A DNA stretch of 64,000 nucleotides from Sphingomonas sp. ATCC 31555 (GCF_000282895.1 NZ_ALBQ01000018.1:179071-243070), one strand, 5' to 3'; counted from the stretch's first letter, positions 9,492-20,260 are shown. Numbers and translations: made by a program. Notes: a model not told the origin generated them from the sequence alone.

Positions 9492-11084
9492 TCAGGCAGC
9501 AGCGAGCGAATAGTCCTTGTAGCGCTGGCGGATCTCCATCTTCAGCAGCTTGCCCGTGGCGGTGTGGGGCAGCGCATCGACGAAGTGGATCTCGTCGGGC
9601 AGCCACCATTTCGCGACGTGCGCCGCCAGATGCGCTTGGATCTGCTCGGCCGTCACATCGCTGCCCGGCTTGCGAACTACCAGCAGGATCGGCCGCTCCT
9701 CCCAACGCGGGTGGTGCACGCCGATCGCCGCCGCCTCGGCGACGCCTGCGCAGCCCACAGCGCAATTCTCCAGTTCGACCGAGCTGATCCATTCGCCACC
9801 GGATTTGATCACGTCCTTGGCGCGATCGGTGATCTGCATTACTCCGTCCGAATGGAGTACGGCGACGTCGCCGGTGTCGAACCAGTTATCGGAGTCGATC
9901 GCCGGCGCTTCCTCGCGGAAATACTGGCGGACCACCCAGGGCCCGCGCACCTGCAGCCGCCCGGAGGTCTTGCCGTCGCGCGGCAGCACCTTGCCTTCGT
10001 CGTCCACCGTACGCAGTTCGACGCCATAGGGTACTTTGCCCTGCTTGCTGACCTGATCGACCTGGGCGTCGAAGCTCAGTTCGTCCCAGTCGGGCGATGG
10101 AGCGCCCATCGTGCCGATCGGGCTCGTCTCGGTCATGCCCCAGGCGTGATTGACGCGCATCCCCATCTTCATCAGTCGCTCGATCATCGCTCGGGGTGCC
10201 GCCGAGCCGCCGATGGTGACGATCTTGAGGTATCTCGGCGCCTCGCCGGTCGCGTCGATATGCTGGAACATGGCGAACCACACGGTCGGCACGCCGGCTG
10301 AATGAGTCACCTTCTCGCGGTTCATCAATTCGCACAGGACCTTGGGATCATTGACGGCCGAAAACACCATCTTCGCGCCTACCGCCGGTGCGGCCCACGG
10401 CAATCCCCAACCAACAGCGTGGAACATCGGCACGATCGGCATCGCGACGGATTGGGTGGAAAGATCGAACTCGGCCGGCTGCAATTCTGTCAGCGCGTGA
10501 ATAACCGTCGAGCGATGGGTGTAGACCACGCCCTTCGGATTCCCCGTGGTGCCGCTGGTGTAACAGAGCATCATCGGCTCGCGCTCGTCGCCCTGCGCCC
10601 AGCTATAGGCACCGTCTTCGGCGCCGATCCAGGCCTCGAACCCCTCGGGCCCGAGATCGTCGAAGCAGATATAATGTTCGATCGTGGTCCATTGCGGCTT
10701 CAGCCGCTCGACGACAGGCTCGAACATCCGATCGTAGAGCAACACCCGATCCTCGGCATGATTACCGATAAAGGCGAGTTGATCGTCGAAGAGCCGCGGA
10801 TTGATGGTGTGGATCAGCGCACCCATGCCGGTTGCGCCATACCAGGCGACGAGGTGCCGGCTGTGGTTCATCGCCAGGGTTGCGACCCGATCCCCCTTGC
10901 GGATTCCCATGCGCTCGAGCGCCTGCGCCATCCGCCGCGCGTCGTGCGCGATACCTGCCCAGCTCGTGCGCGTCTCGCTGCCGTCCGCCCACCGCGTGAC
11001 GATTTCGCGAGGCCCGTGCTCCCGCGCCGCGTGATCGAGCAAGGTGGATACCCGAAGCTCGAAATCTTGCATGCCGCCCAGCAT
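9492..11084 (-). CDS. Acyl-CoA ligase (long/medium-chain fatty acid AMP-forming type)
   Basis: The protein has about 530 residues and is an ANL-superfamily adenylating enzyme. It has the P-loop-like MLCYTSGTTGNPKG, the WGMTETSPIG adenine-binding motif, WFDTGDVAV with the conserved Asp, and a C-terminal lysine region ending in PHTATGKLLK. These fit a fatty acyl-CoA synthetase that activates acyl chains through an acyl-AMP intermediate for beta-oxidation or lipid synthesis. The start at 11084 gives MLGGMQDFEL, typical of this group, and GGAGAGG lies just upstream. Chain-length preference cannot be read from the sequence. Confidence 0.9.
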   Translation of the reverse strand: MLGGMQDFELRVSTLLDHAAREHGPREIVTRWADGSETRTSWAGIAHDARRMAQALERMGIRKGDRVATLAMNHSRHLVAWYGATGMGALIHTINPRLFDDQLAFIGNHAEDRVLLYDRMFEPVVERLKPQWTTIEHYICFDDLGPEGFEAWIGAEDGAYSWAQGDEREPMMLCYTSGTTGNPKGVVYTHRSTVIHALTELQPAEFDLSTQSVAMPIVPMFHAVGWGLPWAAPAVGAKMVFSAVNDPKVLCELMNREKVTHSAGVPTVWFAMFQHIDATGEAPRYLKIVTIGGSAAPRAMIERLMKMGMRVNHAWGMTETSPIGTMGAPSPDWDELSFDAQVDQVSKQGKVPYGVELRTVDDEGKVLPRDGKTSGRLQVRGPWVVRQYFREEAPAIDSDNWFDTGDVAVLHSDGVMQITDRAKDVIKSGGEWISSVELENCAVGCAGVAEAAAIGVHHPRWEERPILLVVRKPGSDVTAEQIQAHLAAHVAKWWLPDEIHFVDALPHTATGKLLKMEIRQRYKDYSLAAA

Positions 11085-11202
11085 ATGCCTCTCCATTGCG
11101 TGGCTGTTTTGGGCGCAAGATACGCCTTCACCTGCAGGAGTCGAGAGGGTCGGGTGTTACATTGGGTTTCTGAAAAATGACGTACCGAAAACTCTGCTCC
11201 TT

Positions 11203-11242
11203 TCCCCTCACGCGAGAGGGAGGGGCCGCCGCCAACAGGCGG
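11203..11242. repeat. Palindromic intergenic repeat (REP-like)
   Basis: Two hairpins lie side by side in the gap between the dnaE 3' end and the ligase start: CCCCTC-loop-GAGGGAGGGG and CCGCC-GCCAACA-GGCGG. Similar C-rich/G-rich palindromes occur between zwf and pgl and after eda. No T-run follows, so it is not a clear terminator. The rest of the 11097-11378 gap shows no convincing gene. Confidence 0.5.
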
Positions 11243-11378
11243 TGGGAGTAAGAGGGATCGGTTTGCAGGAGCAAATCGCGCGGTGTCTTGCGCCGCTCAC
11301 CTTCTCGAAGCTGCGCTGATCGCTGAAGCACCAAGCTTCGCTATCCGCCCCCCAATGGCGAGGAGGTACAAGGCCCCG

Positions 11379-14300
11379 CTACGCCGCCGCCGCCAGCTTC
11401 ATGCTTGCCGGCATCAGCGAAGCGCCTTTCACGCCGGGCAGCCCCTCGATCCGCGCCGCCAGCTCGGTGTCGAGTCGGAAGCCCCGACCGAGCATCACCG
11501 TCGCCTCGCCGCCTTCGATCGGCGCATGGAGCAGGATCTCGCCCCTGCCCCCGCCGCGCAGCTCGCCGACCAGTTCCGCCAGCTGCGGCGGAACCGTGGG
11601 ATCCTCGATGCGGATCTCCATGATCAACTGGGTCGTACCGGCCAGCGTGTCGAACGGCTGCACCCGTTTCACGGCGGCGCGTGGAGTATCCTCGCCGGGA
11701 CGCTTGTCGAGTTCGAGCGTCAGGATCGCGCAGCCGGTACCTTTCGCGCACTCCTCCATGTCCTTCGCGATCAACTCGTCGAAGCATGAGGTCTGGATTT
11801 GCGCGCTCTTGTCCGAGATCGTCGCCATCAGATACCGGTTGCCGCGCGCCGAGGTGCGGTAGCGGCAATCCTCGATCAGCGCGGCGATCTGGGCTGTGAC
11901 CCGGGCGCCTTCGGGGATGTTCATCTCCGGGAGCGTGGCGATGTCGCGCACGCCCTGTCCACGGAACAGATGCTCGTATCGGTCGAGCGGATGCGCCGAG
12001 AAGTAATAGCCAAAGGCATCCTTCTCGGCGTTGATGCGGTCGGACATGCTCCACACCGCGTCCTTCGGGACGGCGATCCCGCCCCCGGCCGGCTCTGCAT
12101 CACCGAACAGCCCGCCTTGTCCACTGGTGCGGCTGGCATGGTCGCGCTGGGCAACCGCGAGGATCGTCTCCGCCGCGGCATGCACCCCCGCCCGATTGGG
12201 CTCGATGCTGTCGAACGCGCCGGCCGAGGCGAGCGTTTCCAGCTGCCGCTTGTTGAGCACGCGCGGGTCGACCCGCTTGGCGAAATCGTCGAGGCTGGCG
12301 AAACGGCCATTCTTCTCGCGCTCCTCAACCAGCAACTCCATCGCCCGTTCGCCCACGCCCTTGAGCGCGCCGAGCGCGTAGCGCACCGCGAGCCCCTCGC
12401 CCTGCGCCTGCACGGTGAAATCCGCCTCGCTAGCGTTGATGTCGGGCGACAGCGCCTCGATGCCAAGCCGCCGCATGTCGTCGGCGAACACCGCCAGCTT
12501 GTCGGTCTGGTGAATGTCGTACGCCATTGATGCGGCGAAGAATTCGTGCGGATGGTGCGCCTTGAGCCACGCCGTCTGGTACGCCAGCAAGGCGTAGGCA
12601 GCGGCATGCGACTTGTTGAAGCCATAGCCGGCGAACTTGTCGATCAAGTCGAACAGCTCGTTGGCCTTGGCCGCCGGAATGTCGTTCACTTCCTTGCAGC
12701 CCTTGACGAAGATGCTGCGCTGCGCATCCATCTCCGCCTTGACCTTCTTGCCCATCGCGCGCCGCAGCATGTCTGCGCCGCCCAGGGTATAGCCGGCGAG
12801 GATCTGCGCGGCCTGCATCACCTGTTCCTGATAGACGAAGATCCCGTAGGTCTCCTTCAGGATCGGTTCGAGCAGGTCGTGCGGATAGACGATCGGCTCC
12901 CGCCCCGCCTTGCGCGCGCCAAAGGTCGGGATGTTGTCCATCGGGCCCGGGCGGTAGAGCGAGACGAGCGCGACGATGTCGCCGAAATTGGTCGGCCGCA
13001 CCGCGGTCAGCGTACGCCGCATGCCTTCGGATTCGAGCTGGAACACGCCCACCGTGTCACCGCGCTGGAGAAGCGCATAGACGCCCTCGTCGTCCCAATC
13101 GAGCCGGTCGAGGTTCACGTCGACGCCGCGCTTGGCGAGCAGCACGACCGCCTTTTTGAGCACCGAGAGCGTCTTGAGGCCGAGAAAGTCGAACTTCACC
13201 AGCCCGGCGCCCTCGACATTCTTCATGTCGAACTGGGTCACCGGCATGTCCGAGCGCGGATCGCGATACAGCGGCACCAGCTGCGCAAGCGGCCGGTCGC
13301 CGATCACCACGCCGGCGGCGTGGGTCGAGCTGTGGCGCGGCAGGCCCTCCATCCGCATCGACAGGTCGACAAGGCGCTTCACATCCTCGTTGCCGTTATA
13401 TTCGGCGAGGAACTCGCTGACGCCGTTCAGCGTGCGCTCCAGCGTCCAGGGGTCGGTCGGGTGGTTCGGGATCTGCTTGGCGAGGCGATCGACCTGGCCA
13501 TAGCTCATCTGCAGCACGCGCCCGACGTCCTTGATCACCGCGCGCGCCTTCATCGTCCCGAAGGTGATGATCTGCGCCACGTGATCGCGGCCGTATTTTT
13601 CCTGAACATAGCGGATCACTTCGCCGCGCCGGGTTTCGCAGAAGTCGATGTCGAAGTCGGGCATCGAAACGCGTTCCGGATTGAGGAAGCGTTCGAACAG
13701 CAGACCGAGCTTGAGCGGATCGAGATCGGTGATGGTCAGCGCCCAGGCGACCGCCGAGCCCGCGCCCGAACCACGCCCCGGCCCCACCGGAATGTCGTTC
13801 GATTTCGCCCATTGGATGAAGTCGGCGACGATCAGGAAGTAGCCCGGGAAGCCCATCTGGATGATGATGTCGAGCTCGAACTGGAGGCGCTGGTTGTACA
13901 CCTCCACTTCCGCCGGATCGGTGATGCCGGCGAATTGGAGTCGCTGGCGCAGGCCCTCCCAGCTGCGCTCGCGCAGCATTGCCGCTTCCCCTTCACGGTC
14001 GCCGGCGAGGCTGGGCAGGATTGGCTTGCGTTTGGGCGCGGCATAGGCGCACCGCTGGGCGACTACGAGCGTGTTCTCAATCGCCTCGGGCAGATCTGCG
14101 AACACAGTCTTCATCGTCTCGGCCGGCTTCAGCCAGGCCTCAGGTGAGGAGCGCGGGCGATCGTCCGTTTCCAGATATGTCGAGTTGGCTATGCACAGCA
14201 TCGCGTCATGCGCGCTGTAGAAATCGGCCTCGGCGAAGCAGGCCGGGTTGGTGCCGACCAGCGGCAGGTTCCGCGCATACGCCAGGTCGATGAGCTTCAC

Positions 14301-14858
14301 CTCAGCACGAGTCTCTACCTCGTTGTTGCGCCGAGCTATCTCTACGTAGAGCCGCTCCGGGAACAGCGCTCCCAACTGGCTGGCATAGGCCTCGGCGGTT
14401 TTGTCCTGCCCTTCGGCATAGAGCCGAGCGAGCGCCCCCTCTGCCCCGGCGGTGAGGCAGATCAGCCCGTCAGTATACCCCTCCAACGCCGCAAAGGGCA
14501 CATGCGCATTCTCCTCGATCGGGCGATCGAGATGCGCTTGCGAGACAAGGTGGCAGAGGTTTTCATAGCCGGTCTGGTCCTGCGCATAGAGCGCGAGCCA
14601 GTCGATCGGCACGTTCAGCCCTTCGGCCAGGTTCGAGCGCTTCACCGCCAGCAGCGTGCCGACGATCGGCTGGACACCCGCTTTTTTGGCCGCATCCGAA
14701 AAGCTCATTGCTGCATAGAGGCCGTTGCGATCGGCGACTGCGATGGCAGGGAAGCCGTGGCTCTTGGCGTGCTTGGCGACCGCCTTGGGGTCGATCGCCC
14801 CCTCAAGCATTGTGTAGCAGGAGAAAACCCGAAGAGGGACGAAACCGGAATGCGCCAT
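11379..14858 (-). CDS. dnaE: DNA polymerase III alpha subunit
   Basis: The product has about 1159 residues, the usual DnaE1 length. It has an N-terminal PHP domain, the C-family polymerase catalytic site MPDFDIDFCE, the later helix-hairpin-helix region (FNKSHAAAYALLAYQTAWLK) and an OB-fold near the C-terminus. This is the replicative polymerase catalytic subunit. In the PHP domain the usual His of the RVHS motif is Phe (RVFSCYTMLEG), so metal binding by that domain is probably impaired. An upstream GTG at 14885 is possible, but the ATG at 14858 gives the standard N-terminus MAHSGFVPLR. The gap to 15053 shows no gene. Confidence 0.97.
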   Translation of the reverse strand: MAHSGFVPLRVFSCYTMLEGAIDPKAVAKHAKSHGFPAIAVADRNGLYAAMSFSDAAKKAGVQPIVGTLLAVKRSNLAEGLNVPIDWLALYAQDQTGYENLCHLVSQAHLDRPIEENAHVPFAALEGYTDGLICLTAGAEGALARLYAEGQDKTAEAYASQLGALFPERLYVEIARRNNEVETRAEVKLIDLAYARNLPLVGTNPACFAEADFYSAHDAMLCIANSTYLETDDRPRSSPEAWLKPAETMKTVFADLPEAIENTLVVAQRCAYAAPKRKPILPSLAGDREGEAAMLRERSWEGLRQRLQFAGITDPAEVEVYNQRLQFELDIIIQMGFPGYFLIVADFIQWAKSNDIPVGPGRGSGAGSAVAWALTITDLDPLKLGLLFERFLNPERVSMPDFDIDFCETRRGEVIRYVQEKYGRDHVAQIITFGTMKARAVIKDVGRVLQMSYGQVDRLAKQIPNHPTDPWTLERTLNGVSEFLAEYNGNEDVKRLVDLSMRMEGLPRHSSTHAAGVVIGDRPLAQLVPLYRDPRSDMPVTQFDMKNVEGAGLVKFDFLGLKTLSVLKKAVVLLAKRGVDVNLDRLDWDDEGVYALLQRGDTVGVFQLESEGMRRTLTAVRPTNFGDIVALVSLYRPGPMDNIPTFGARKAGREPIVYPHDLLEPILKETYGIFVYQEQVMQAAQILAGYTLGGADMLRRAMGKKVKAEMDAQRSIFVKGCKEVNDIPAAKANELFDLIDKFAGYGFNKSHAAAYALLAYQTAWLKAHHPHEFFAASMAYDIHQTDKLAVFADDMRRLGIEALSPDINASEADFTVQAQGEGLAVRYALGALKGVGERAMELLVEEREKNGRFASLDDFAKRVDPRVLNKRQLETLASAGAFDSIEPNRAGVHAAAETILAVAQRDHASRTSGQGGLFGDAEPAGGGIAVPKDAVWSMSDRINAEKDAFGYYFSAHPLDRYEHLFRGQGVRDIATLPEMNIPEGARVTAQIAALIEDCRYRTSARGNRYLMATISDKSAQIQTSCFDELIAKDMEECAKGTGCAILTLELDKRPGEDTPRAAVKRVQPFDTLAGTTQLIMEIRIEDPTVPPQLAELVGELRGGGRGEILLHAPIEGGEATVMLGRGFRLDTELAARIEGLPGVKGASLMPASMKLAAAA

Positions 14859-15052
14859 GCCCGAACCTAGGGTGTGCCGTGCCACTTTGCCAAGCCGGCG
14901 CGCCGCTTCTCCACAGCTTTTCGCACCGGACGTAATGCTAGGGACAATCCCTTAAGACGACGATAAAGATGGCGGAACCTGTCCGATTGTGGGATAATCG
15001 TGGCGCGGTCGGAAGCTTGCAACCTCCCGATTTCCGGCCGCACCGCAATTCT

Positions 15053-15535
15053 TTAAAGGAGCGACTCGATAGTCGCGGCTAAGTCCCGCGGCGGCTTGGT
15101 AGGAGCATAGCGCCCCACGACATCACCACTGCGATCGACCAGGAACTTGGTGAAATTCCATTTTATAACTTCGGTCCCTAGCACGCCCGGCGCTTCGAAC
15201 TTTAGCCGATCGAACAACGGCGCAGTATTGCTGCCATTCACATCGATCTTGCCGAAAACGGGGAACGTCACGTTGTATGTGGTGGAACAGAATTGCGCGA
15301 TGTCTTCCGCATTTCCGGGTTCCTGTCCACCGAACTGGTTACAGGGAAAGGCAAGCACGGCGAATCCGCGATCGCGATAGGCGCGCCATAGCTGCTCGAG
15401 TTCGGCATATTGGGGGGTAAAGCCGCATTTCGACGCAGTGTTGACCACCAGCAGGACCTTGCCGGCGTAGGCAGCCAGATCGCCAATGCTGCCATCGGAA
15501 AAGGTTACCGGCGTCGCGGTGATGGGATCGCTCAA
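15053..15535 (-). CDS. Glutathione peroxidase family thiol peroxidase (Cys type)
   Basis: The protein has 160 residues. It has the active-site segment [16 protein letters not shown] with cysteine rather than selenocysteine, the [14 protein letters not shown] signature, and [13 protein letters not shown] with the conserved Trp and Asn. It reduces hydrogen or lipid peroxides, in bacteria usually with thioredoxin or glutathione. Its start overlaps the stop of the lolD-like gene by four bases, so it is the last gene of a three-gene operon. No signal peptide is seen. Confidence 0.93.
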   Translation of the reverse strand: MSDPITATPVTFSDGSIGDLAAYAGKVLLVVNTASKCGFTPQYAELEQLWRAYRDRGFAVLAFPCNQFGGQEPGNAEDIAQFCSTTYNVTFPVFGKIDVNGSNTAPLFDRLKFEAPGVLGTEVIKWNFTKFLVDRSGDVVGRYAPTKPPRDLAATIESLL

Positions 15536-16215
15536 GCTGCTTCCTCCAGTCTGCCCTCGTGCAGTCTCACCACGCGATCCATGCGCGCCGCAAGTCGCTC
15601 GTTGTGCGTGGCGACCAGCGCAGCCGATCCTTCGTTCCGTACAAGATTCAGGAACTCGTCGAACACACGATTCGATGTGGCTTCGTCTAGGTTGCCAGTC
15701 GGCTCGTCCGCCAGCACCAGCGGCGGACGGTTGGCCAGCGCGCGCGCGACGGCAACACGTTGCTGCTCGCCCCCCGACAGCTGGTTCGGCCGGTGGGTCA
15801 GCCGGTGGCCTAGGCCTAGTAGCGTCAGCAAGTCGGTAGCCCGCGCCTGTGCGTCCGCGCGCGGCGCGCCGCGGATAAGCTGCGGCAGGATGACGTTTTC
15901 GGTGGCGTCGAAATCTGGCAGCAGATGGTGGAATTGATAGACGAAGCCCAGCCGATCTCGCCGCACTTCGGTGCGACCGCTTGCGCTGAGCTTTGCCGCT
16001 TCTTCGCCCACGATGCGGATCGATCCTTCGAAGCCGCCTTCGAGCAACCCCACCGCCTGCAGCAACGTCGACTTGCCCGACCCCGATGGGCCGAGCAGCG
16101 CCACGATCTCGCCCGGCTGCACGTCGAGATCAACACCGCGCAGCACGTCGATGCGGACGCCACCCTGCTCGAAGCTGCGGCGGAGGTCCCGCGTCTGGAG
16201 AACCGGATCATTCAT
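15532..16215 (-). CDS. lolD: Lipoprotein-releasing ABC transporter ATP-binding protein
   Basis: The protein has 227 residues and all ABC ATPase motifs: Walker [10 protein letters not shown], signature [15 protein letters not shown] and Walker [13 protein letters not shown]. Sequence and length are typical of LolD, which powers extraction of outer-membrane lipoproteins from the inner membrane. The start overlaps the end of the LolC/E-type permease gene by eight bases. The adjacent permease makes LolD more likely than the related MacB or FtsE ATPases. Confidence 0.92.
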   Translation of the reverse strand: MNDPVLQTRDLRRSFEQGGVRIDVLRGVDLDVQPGEIVALLGPSGSGKSTLLQAVGLLEGGFEGSIRIVGEEAAKLSASGRTEVRRDRLGFVYQFHHLLPDFDATENVILPQLIRGAPRADAQARATDLLTLLGLGHRLTHRPNQLSGGEQQRVAVARALANRPPLVLADEPTGNLDEATSNRVFDEFLNLVRNEGSAALVATHNERLAARMDRVVRLHEGRLEEAA

Positions 16216-17458
16216 AGCGCAGCACCTGGACAGGATCGGTACTCGCCGCCTTCCACGCCGGGTACAAGGTAGCGAGGAAGGTGAAGAGCAAGGCCATCGC
16301 GCAGATCGCGATCGTCTGCAGCGGATCGGTCTTGGCAGGCAACTCGGTCAGGAATCGCATCTGCGGGTCCCATACTTTCTGTCCGGTCACTGCGCCGATC
16401 GCCCAGACGACCTTCTCGCGATAGGTGATGAAGAAGAAGGCAAGCACGCCACCCGCGCCGACACCCAGCGCGCCGATCGCGGTACCGACAGTGACAAAGA
16501 TCCGCATCATGCTGCCCCGCGTCGCCCCCATTGTTCGCAGCACGGCGATGTCGCGCGTCTTGGCGCGCACCAGCATGATCAGCGAAGAGATAATGTTGAA
16601 CGCAGCGACGACCAAGATGATCGACAGGATCGTGAACGATACCACGCGGTCCACGGCCAGCGCCTCAAAAAGCTCACGGTTCATCTGCCGCCAGTCGGTG
16701 ATCTGGCCGGCGTTGCTCACCTTGTCGGCCAGCGGGCCTACCAGCTTTTCGATCTGATCCGGATTGCTTGTATCGATCCGAACCATCCCCACCGAGTCGC
16801 CCATCAGCAACAGCGTCTGCGCGTCGCTCATGGGCATGATGATGTAGGCCTTGTCATAGTCATACACCCCCACTTCAAAGATGGCGGCGATGCGATACTG
16901 TACGATTCGCGGCATGGTGCCGAAAGGCGTTGCCGATCCCTGCGGATTGATGATCGAAATTTGACTGCCGATCGTTGCTCCCAGCGCCTCCGCCAGGCGG
17001 GACCCGATCGCGATCTGTTCGCTGCCAGGCTTCAGGTTCCGGAAGGATCCCAGGATCTCCTTCCCCTTTAGCGTCGGGTTGTTAAGGATGTCCTCCGTCC
17101 GCAGACCGCGCACCAGCGCAAATTCTACTCGACCGTTATAGCTTGCGAACAGCGGCTGCTCGATCAGCGGGGTGGCGGCGGTTACGCCGGGAATGGCCTT
17201 CGCCTCGTCTGCGATACGGCGCCAGTCGCGCAGCTGGCCACCATAGCCCTGCACCACGGCATGGCCATTGAGGCCGGCAATCTTGTCGAACAGTTCGGCG
17301 CGGAACCCGTTCATGACACTCATCACGACGATCAGTGCCGCAACCCCCAACATCACCGCTACCAGGCTAAACCCAGCAACCACGGCGATGAAGGCTTCAC
17401 TGCGTCCGGGCAGCAGGTAGCGGCGGGCGATCATCCGCTCGTAGCGCGATATCAGCAT
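16208..17458 (-). CDS. Lipoprotein-releasing ABC transporter permease (LolC/LolE family)
   Basis: The permease has 416 residues. A first transmembrane helix lies at about residues 24-50, then a large periplasmic domain, then three C-terminal helices at about 275-410. This is the FtsX/MacB-type topology of LolC and LolE. The N-terminus [19 protein letters not shown] and the [20 protein letters not shown] segment are characteristic. With LolD it would lift mature lipoproteins toward LolA. Only one permease gene is present here, so the transporter may be a homodimer, as in the single-permease LolF arrangement, or the second gene lies elsewhere. Confidence 0.92.
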   Translation of the reverse strand: MLISRYERMIARRYLLPGRSEAFIAVVAGFSLVAVMLGVAALIVVMSVMNGFRAELFDKIAGLNGHAVVQGYGGQLRDWRRIADEAKAIPGVTAATPLIEQPLFASYNGRVEFALVRGLRTEDILNNPTLKGKEILGSFRNLKPGSEQIAIGSRLAEALGATIGSQISIINPQGSATPFGTMPRIVQYRIAAIFEVGVYDYDKAYIIMPMSDAQTLLLMGDSVGMVRIDTSNPDQIEKLVGPLADKVSNAGQITDWRQMNRELFEALAVDRVVSFTILSIILVVAAFNIISSLIMLVRAKTRDIAVLRTMGATRGSMMRIFVTVGTAIGALGVGAGGVLAFFFITYREKVVWAIGAVTGQKVWDPQMRFLTELPAKTDPLQTIAICAMALLFTFLATLYPAWKAASTDPVQVLRYE

Positions 17459-17687
17459 GCGGCTGCTCTAAGGCCCATTCGCGCGCAGGGGAAGCGCCCT
17501 GTTGCTATTTCGACACAGGGCGTGGGCAAACTGCTTACGCCAGCCTGTCGACGGGTGACAAAGCAATGCTGGGATCGTACCAGAACAGCGTCGAAACGCA
17601 GGCACCAAAGGCCACGGTTCGGGGAGGCTCCCAGCTCCACTTGCAAGCAAATGCAGGTGTTTAGAAGCGGGATCCTGTTAAGGGGGC

Positions 17688-17745
17688 TGACGAGCATTCG
17701 TCACGCAGGCGCCCGGATCGGAAACGGTCCGGGCGTTTGTCTTTT
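17688..17745 (+). terminator. Hairpin plus rho-independent terminator, + strand
   Basis: A stem CGCCCGGA / TCCGGGCG (17710-17717 with 17728-17735) is followed by TTTGTCTTTT. Just before it lies a second hairpin TGACGA-GCAT-TCGTCA (17688-17703). The orientation is + strand, but both flanking genes are on the minus strand, so the terminator serves neither. It may end a small RNA transcribed from about 17.5 kb. Confidence 0.6.
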
Positions 17746-17878
17746 CCAAAGCCTGGGCCTGCTGACCCCCTAGCTTTCCCAACTGCAACATCATGGAACG
17801 GGTATCGGGCGGAGCAGGCTGCCCTGCCCCGCCCGCTAACCTCTCCCGGCCAAGGCTAGAGGCCAGACGGTCACCCGA

Positions 17879-20260
17879 TCAGAACGAACCGCTGATCGTG
17901 AACCCCCAAGTGCGCGGATCGCCAGGCTGCCCGACGATCAAGCCGGTATTGCCCGATTGCACCGACAGCAGCTCGAAATAGCGCTTGTCGAATGCGTTCC
18001 GCACCCAAGCGAAGGCATTCACCCTGCCCTGACGATAGCCGATGCGGAAATTGGACAGCGAATAGGCGGCGATCCAGGTATAAGCCGAAGGCGATGGGTT
18101 CGACGAGAAGCGCGATCGCCAGCTGCCATCATAACCGAGATAGGCCTGACCTTCCGCAACCGGCGCGTTCACCTCTCCGCCGAAGCCGAAGGCCCATTTC
18201 GAGATTCCCGGCAGCACCTGACCCGAAATGTCGCAATTGGTCGGACTGTTCGCTCCCCCGGAAAGCTCTGGCGGGCACGGCGCGTCGCGGAACCGGATAT
18301 ATCTGGCATCGGTGAACGCGCCATTGGCATAGATCTTGAGCCGATCGCTGGGCTGAACGTTGGAGTCGAATTCGAAGCCGCGCACGCGCACCTTGTCGGC
18401 ATTCGCCAGATAGCCGCGGATCACGCCCAACTGGCCGTTGGTGACTGTCGCCTGATAGTCGTTCACTTCCGTCCAGAAGCCGGCAAGGTTCAAAGTCGCG
18501 CGCCGGTCGAAGAACTGGGTCTTCAGGCCGATTTCATAATGGTTCACCTTTTCGGGCTTCACCGTCACGGCGGCGAGGATAGGGTTGTTGTTCGCGTCCA
18601 ACGGCAGGCCAGATAGGTTGATACCACCCGATTTAAAGCTGCGCGCATAGGTGGCGTACCCATGCACGTCGCGATCGAAGTCATAGGAGATGGTGACGTC
18701 TCCGGAGACGTTCCAGTCGCTGAACCGCGGCGAATAGCTTTGCAGCGCGAGCACCCCGCGCTGGTCGGCATTCAGCGTCGTGCTGCCGGTGCCGGTCGTC
18801 ACCGTAGCGACATAGGAGCCGCTCTTCTTGTCGTAATTCAGTCGCAAGCCGGGTTGCACCCGAAGTTTCGGCAGCACCTCCCAATTGAGCTTGCCGAACA
18901 AGGCAAGGCTCGTGTTGTCGAAGCAGATCGTGTTTCGGGACGTAAGGCCGTTCAACACGGCGGGGTTACAAGCATTCGCGGTTAGTGTCGCACAGCCGCT
19001 TGCACCCGGTGCGACATTGCCCGGATTGAGCAGCCATCGGCTCGCCGCCGGCCCCTGCACCTGCGATCCCTGCGTATCGATCGTCTGGTGGAACAGGAAC
19101 AGACCGGCGGTGTAATCCAGCCTACTCTTGCCATTAGAAGCAATGCGCAGCTCCTGCGTCACCTGCTTCTGCTGCGACGGATTCTGTGAAACGGTGGTGA
19201 TCGGCAGCCCAACGAAATCCCGATCGTTGGCGGGCTTCCAATCCCAATAGCGCCAAGCGCTTACCGATGTAACGGTCGCGCTGCCCAAGTCCCAATTCGC
19301 AACCAGCGACGCACCGCCTATCTCCTGGCGCGAATTGATGTCGGCATCGAGATCGGTCTTGCGATCGAACGGATCGGTGCTGGGCGGGGCATAGCCGAAC
19401 GCAGCCGCCAATGCGGCATATTGCCGGTTGAGCGGGCGCTGCGTCGCGCCGACCCGCGCGTAATATTGGACGCAGCACAGCGGGTTCTGCAGGTTGAAAT
19501 CGCCCGACAGCGTCAGGTCCAGATTGGAAGCGGCACGCCACAGCAACTGGCCGCGCAATCCATAATTATCCAGCCGATGCAGATAGCTGTCGGTCGTGGT
19601 GTTGTATATCGTGCCGCGTCGGCGGGATACCGAGGTAGACAGTCGGACCGCCAGCTTCTCGTCGGCGATGGACGCCGAGGCCGCCCCCTTCAACTGTACG
19701 AAATTGTAGTTGCCAAGCGTCGCTTCATAGCGAACCTCTGGCGTGAAACTCGGCGCCCGCGTGGTGATGTTAATCGCGCCAGCGGTGGTATTCTTACCGT
19801 ACAGCGTACCTTGCGGACCGCGCAGCACCTCCACCCGCTGGACGTCGACGAAATCGAAGGTCGAGGCACCTACGCGACCGATATACACGCCGTCGACATA
19901 GAAGCCGACACCTTTCTCGATGCCATCGTTTGTCAGGCCAAACGGCGCGCCGAGACCACGGATATTGATGGCCGTGTTGCGAGGGTTGCTGGAATAAAAT
20001 TGCAGGGCCGGCTGCGATTGCTGGATGCGGCTGACGTTGAAGGCGCTGCTTTCCGCCAGAGACTCCCCTGTGAGGACGGAAATGGCAAGCGGCACTTCTT
20101 GCACCCGCTCCTCGCGGCGGCGGGCCGTAACGACAATCTCCCCGCTCTGCGCCAACTCCTGCAAAGGATCAGCGGACACTGCCTCCGGCTCGGGAGAGCC
20201 ATGCGGGCCGCCCTGCGCACCTCCAGCGGCAAGCAGCAGCGAAATCAGCGCCAAACTCAT
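17879..20260 (-). CDS. TonB-dependent outer-membrane receptor
   Basis: The product has 793 residues with a short signal peptide (MSLALISLLLAAGGAQG). A TonB box GEIVVTA lies at the start of the plug domain, which has VEVLRGPQGTLYGKNTTAG. A 22-strand-type barrel follows and ends in the C-terminal aromatic signature GFTISGSF. The ligand cannot be assigned. The style, with EERVQEVPLAISVL, is common in Sphingomonadaceae receptors for aromatic compounds or siderophores. It stands alone, with no regulator or transporter beside it. Confidence 0.93.
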   Translation of the reverse strand: MSLALISLLLAAGGAQGGPHGSPEPEAVSADPLQELAQSGEIVVTARRREERVQEVPLAISVLTGESLAESSAFNVSRIQQSQPALQFYSSNPRNTAINIRGLGAPFGLTNDGIEKGVGFYVDGVYIGRVGASTFDFVDVQRVEVLRGPQGTLYGKNTTAGAINITTRAPSFTPEVRYEATLGNYNFVQLKGAASASIADEKLAVRLSTSVSRRRGTIYNTTTDSYLHRLDNYGLRGQLLWRAASNLDLTLSGDFNLQNPLCCVQYYARVGATQRPLNRQYAALAAAFGYAPPSTDPFDRKTDLDADINSRQEIGGASLVANWDLGSATVTSVSAWRYWDWKPANDRDFVGLPITTVSQNPSQQKQVTQELRIASNGKSRLDYTAGLFLFHQTIDTQGSQVQGPAASRWLLNPGNVAPGASGCATLTANACNPAVLNGLTSRNTICFDNTSLALFGKLNWEVLPKLRVQPGLRLNYDKKSGSYVATVTTGTGSTTLNADQRGVLALQSYSPRFSDWNVSGDVTISYDFDRDVHGYATYARSFKSGGINLSGLPLDANNNPILAAVTVKPEKVNHYEIGLKTQFFDRRATLNLAGFWTEVNDYQATVTNGQLGVIRGYLANADKVRVRGFEFDSNVQPSDRLKIYANGAFTDARYIRFRDAPCPPELSGGANSPTNCDISGQVLPGISKWAFGFGGEVNAPVAEGQAYLGYDGSWRSRFSSNPSPSAYTWIAAYSLSNFRIGYRQGRVNAFAWVRNAFDKRYFELLSVQSGNTGLIVGQPGDPRTWGFTISGSF

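Noticed and set aside
12546..14147. Long open frame on the plus strand opposite dnaE
   Set aside because: It is antisense to a clear polymerase gene, has Arg/His-rich composition typical of GC-rich shadow frames and no domain.
17261..17773. Plus-strand frame overlapping the start of the lol permease
   Set aside because: The first two thirds are antisense to the permease and the end covers the terminator hairpin, so it is not a coding gene.
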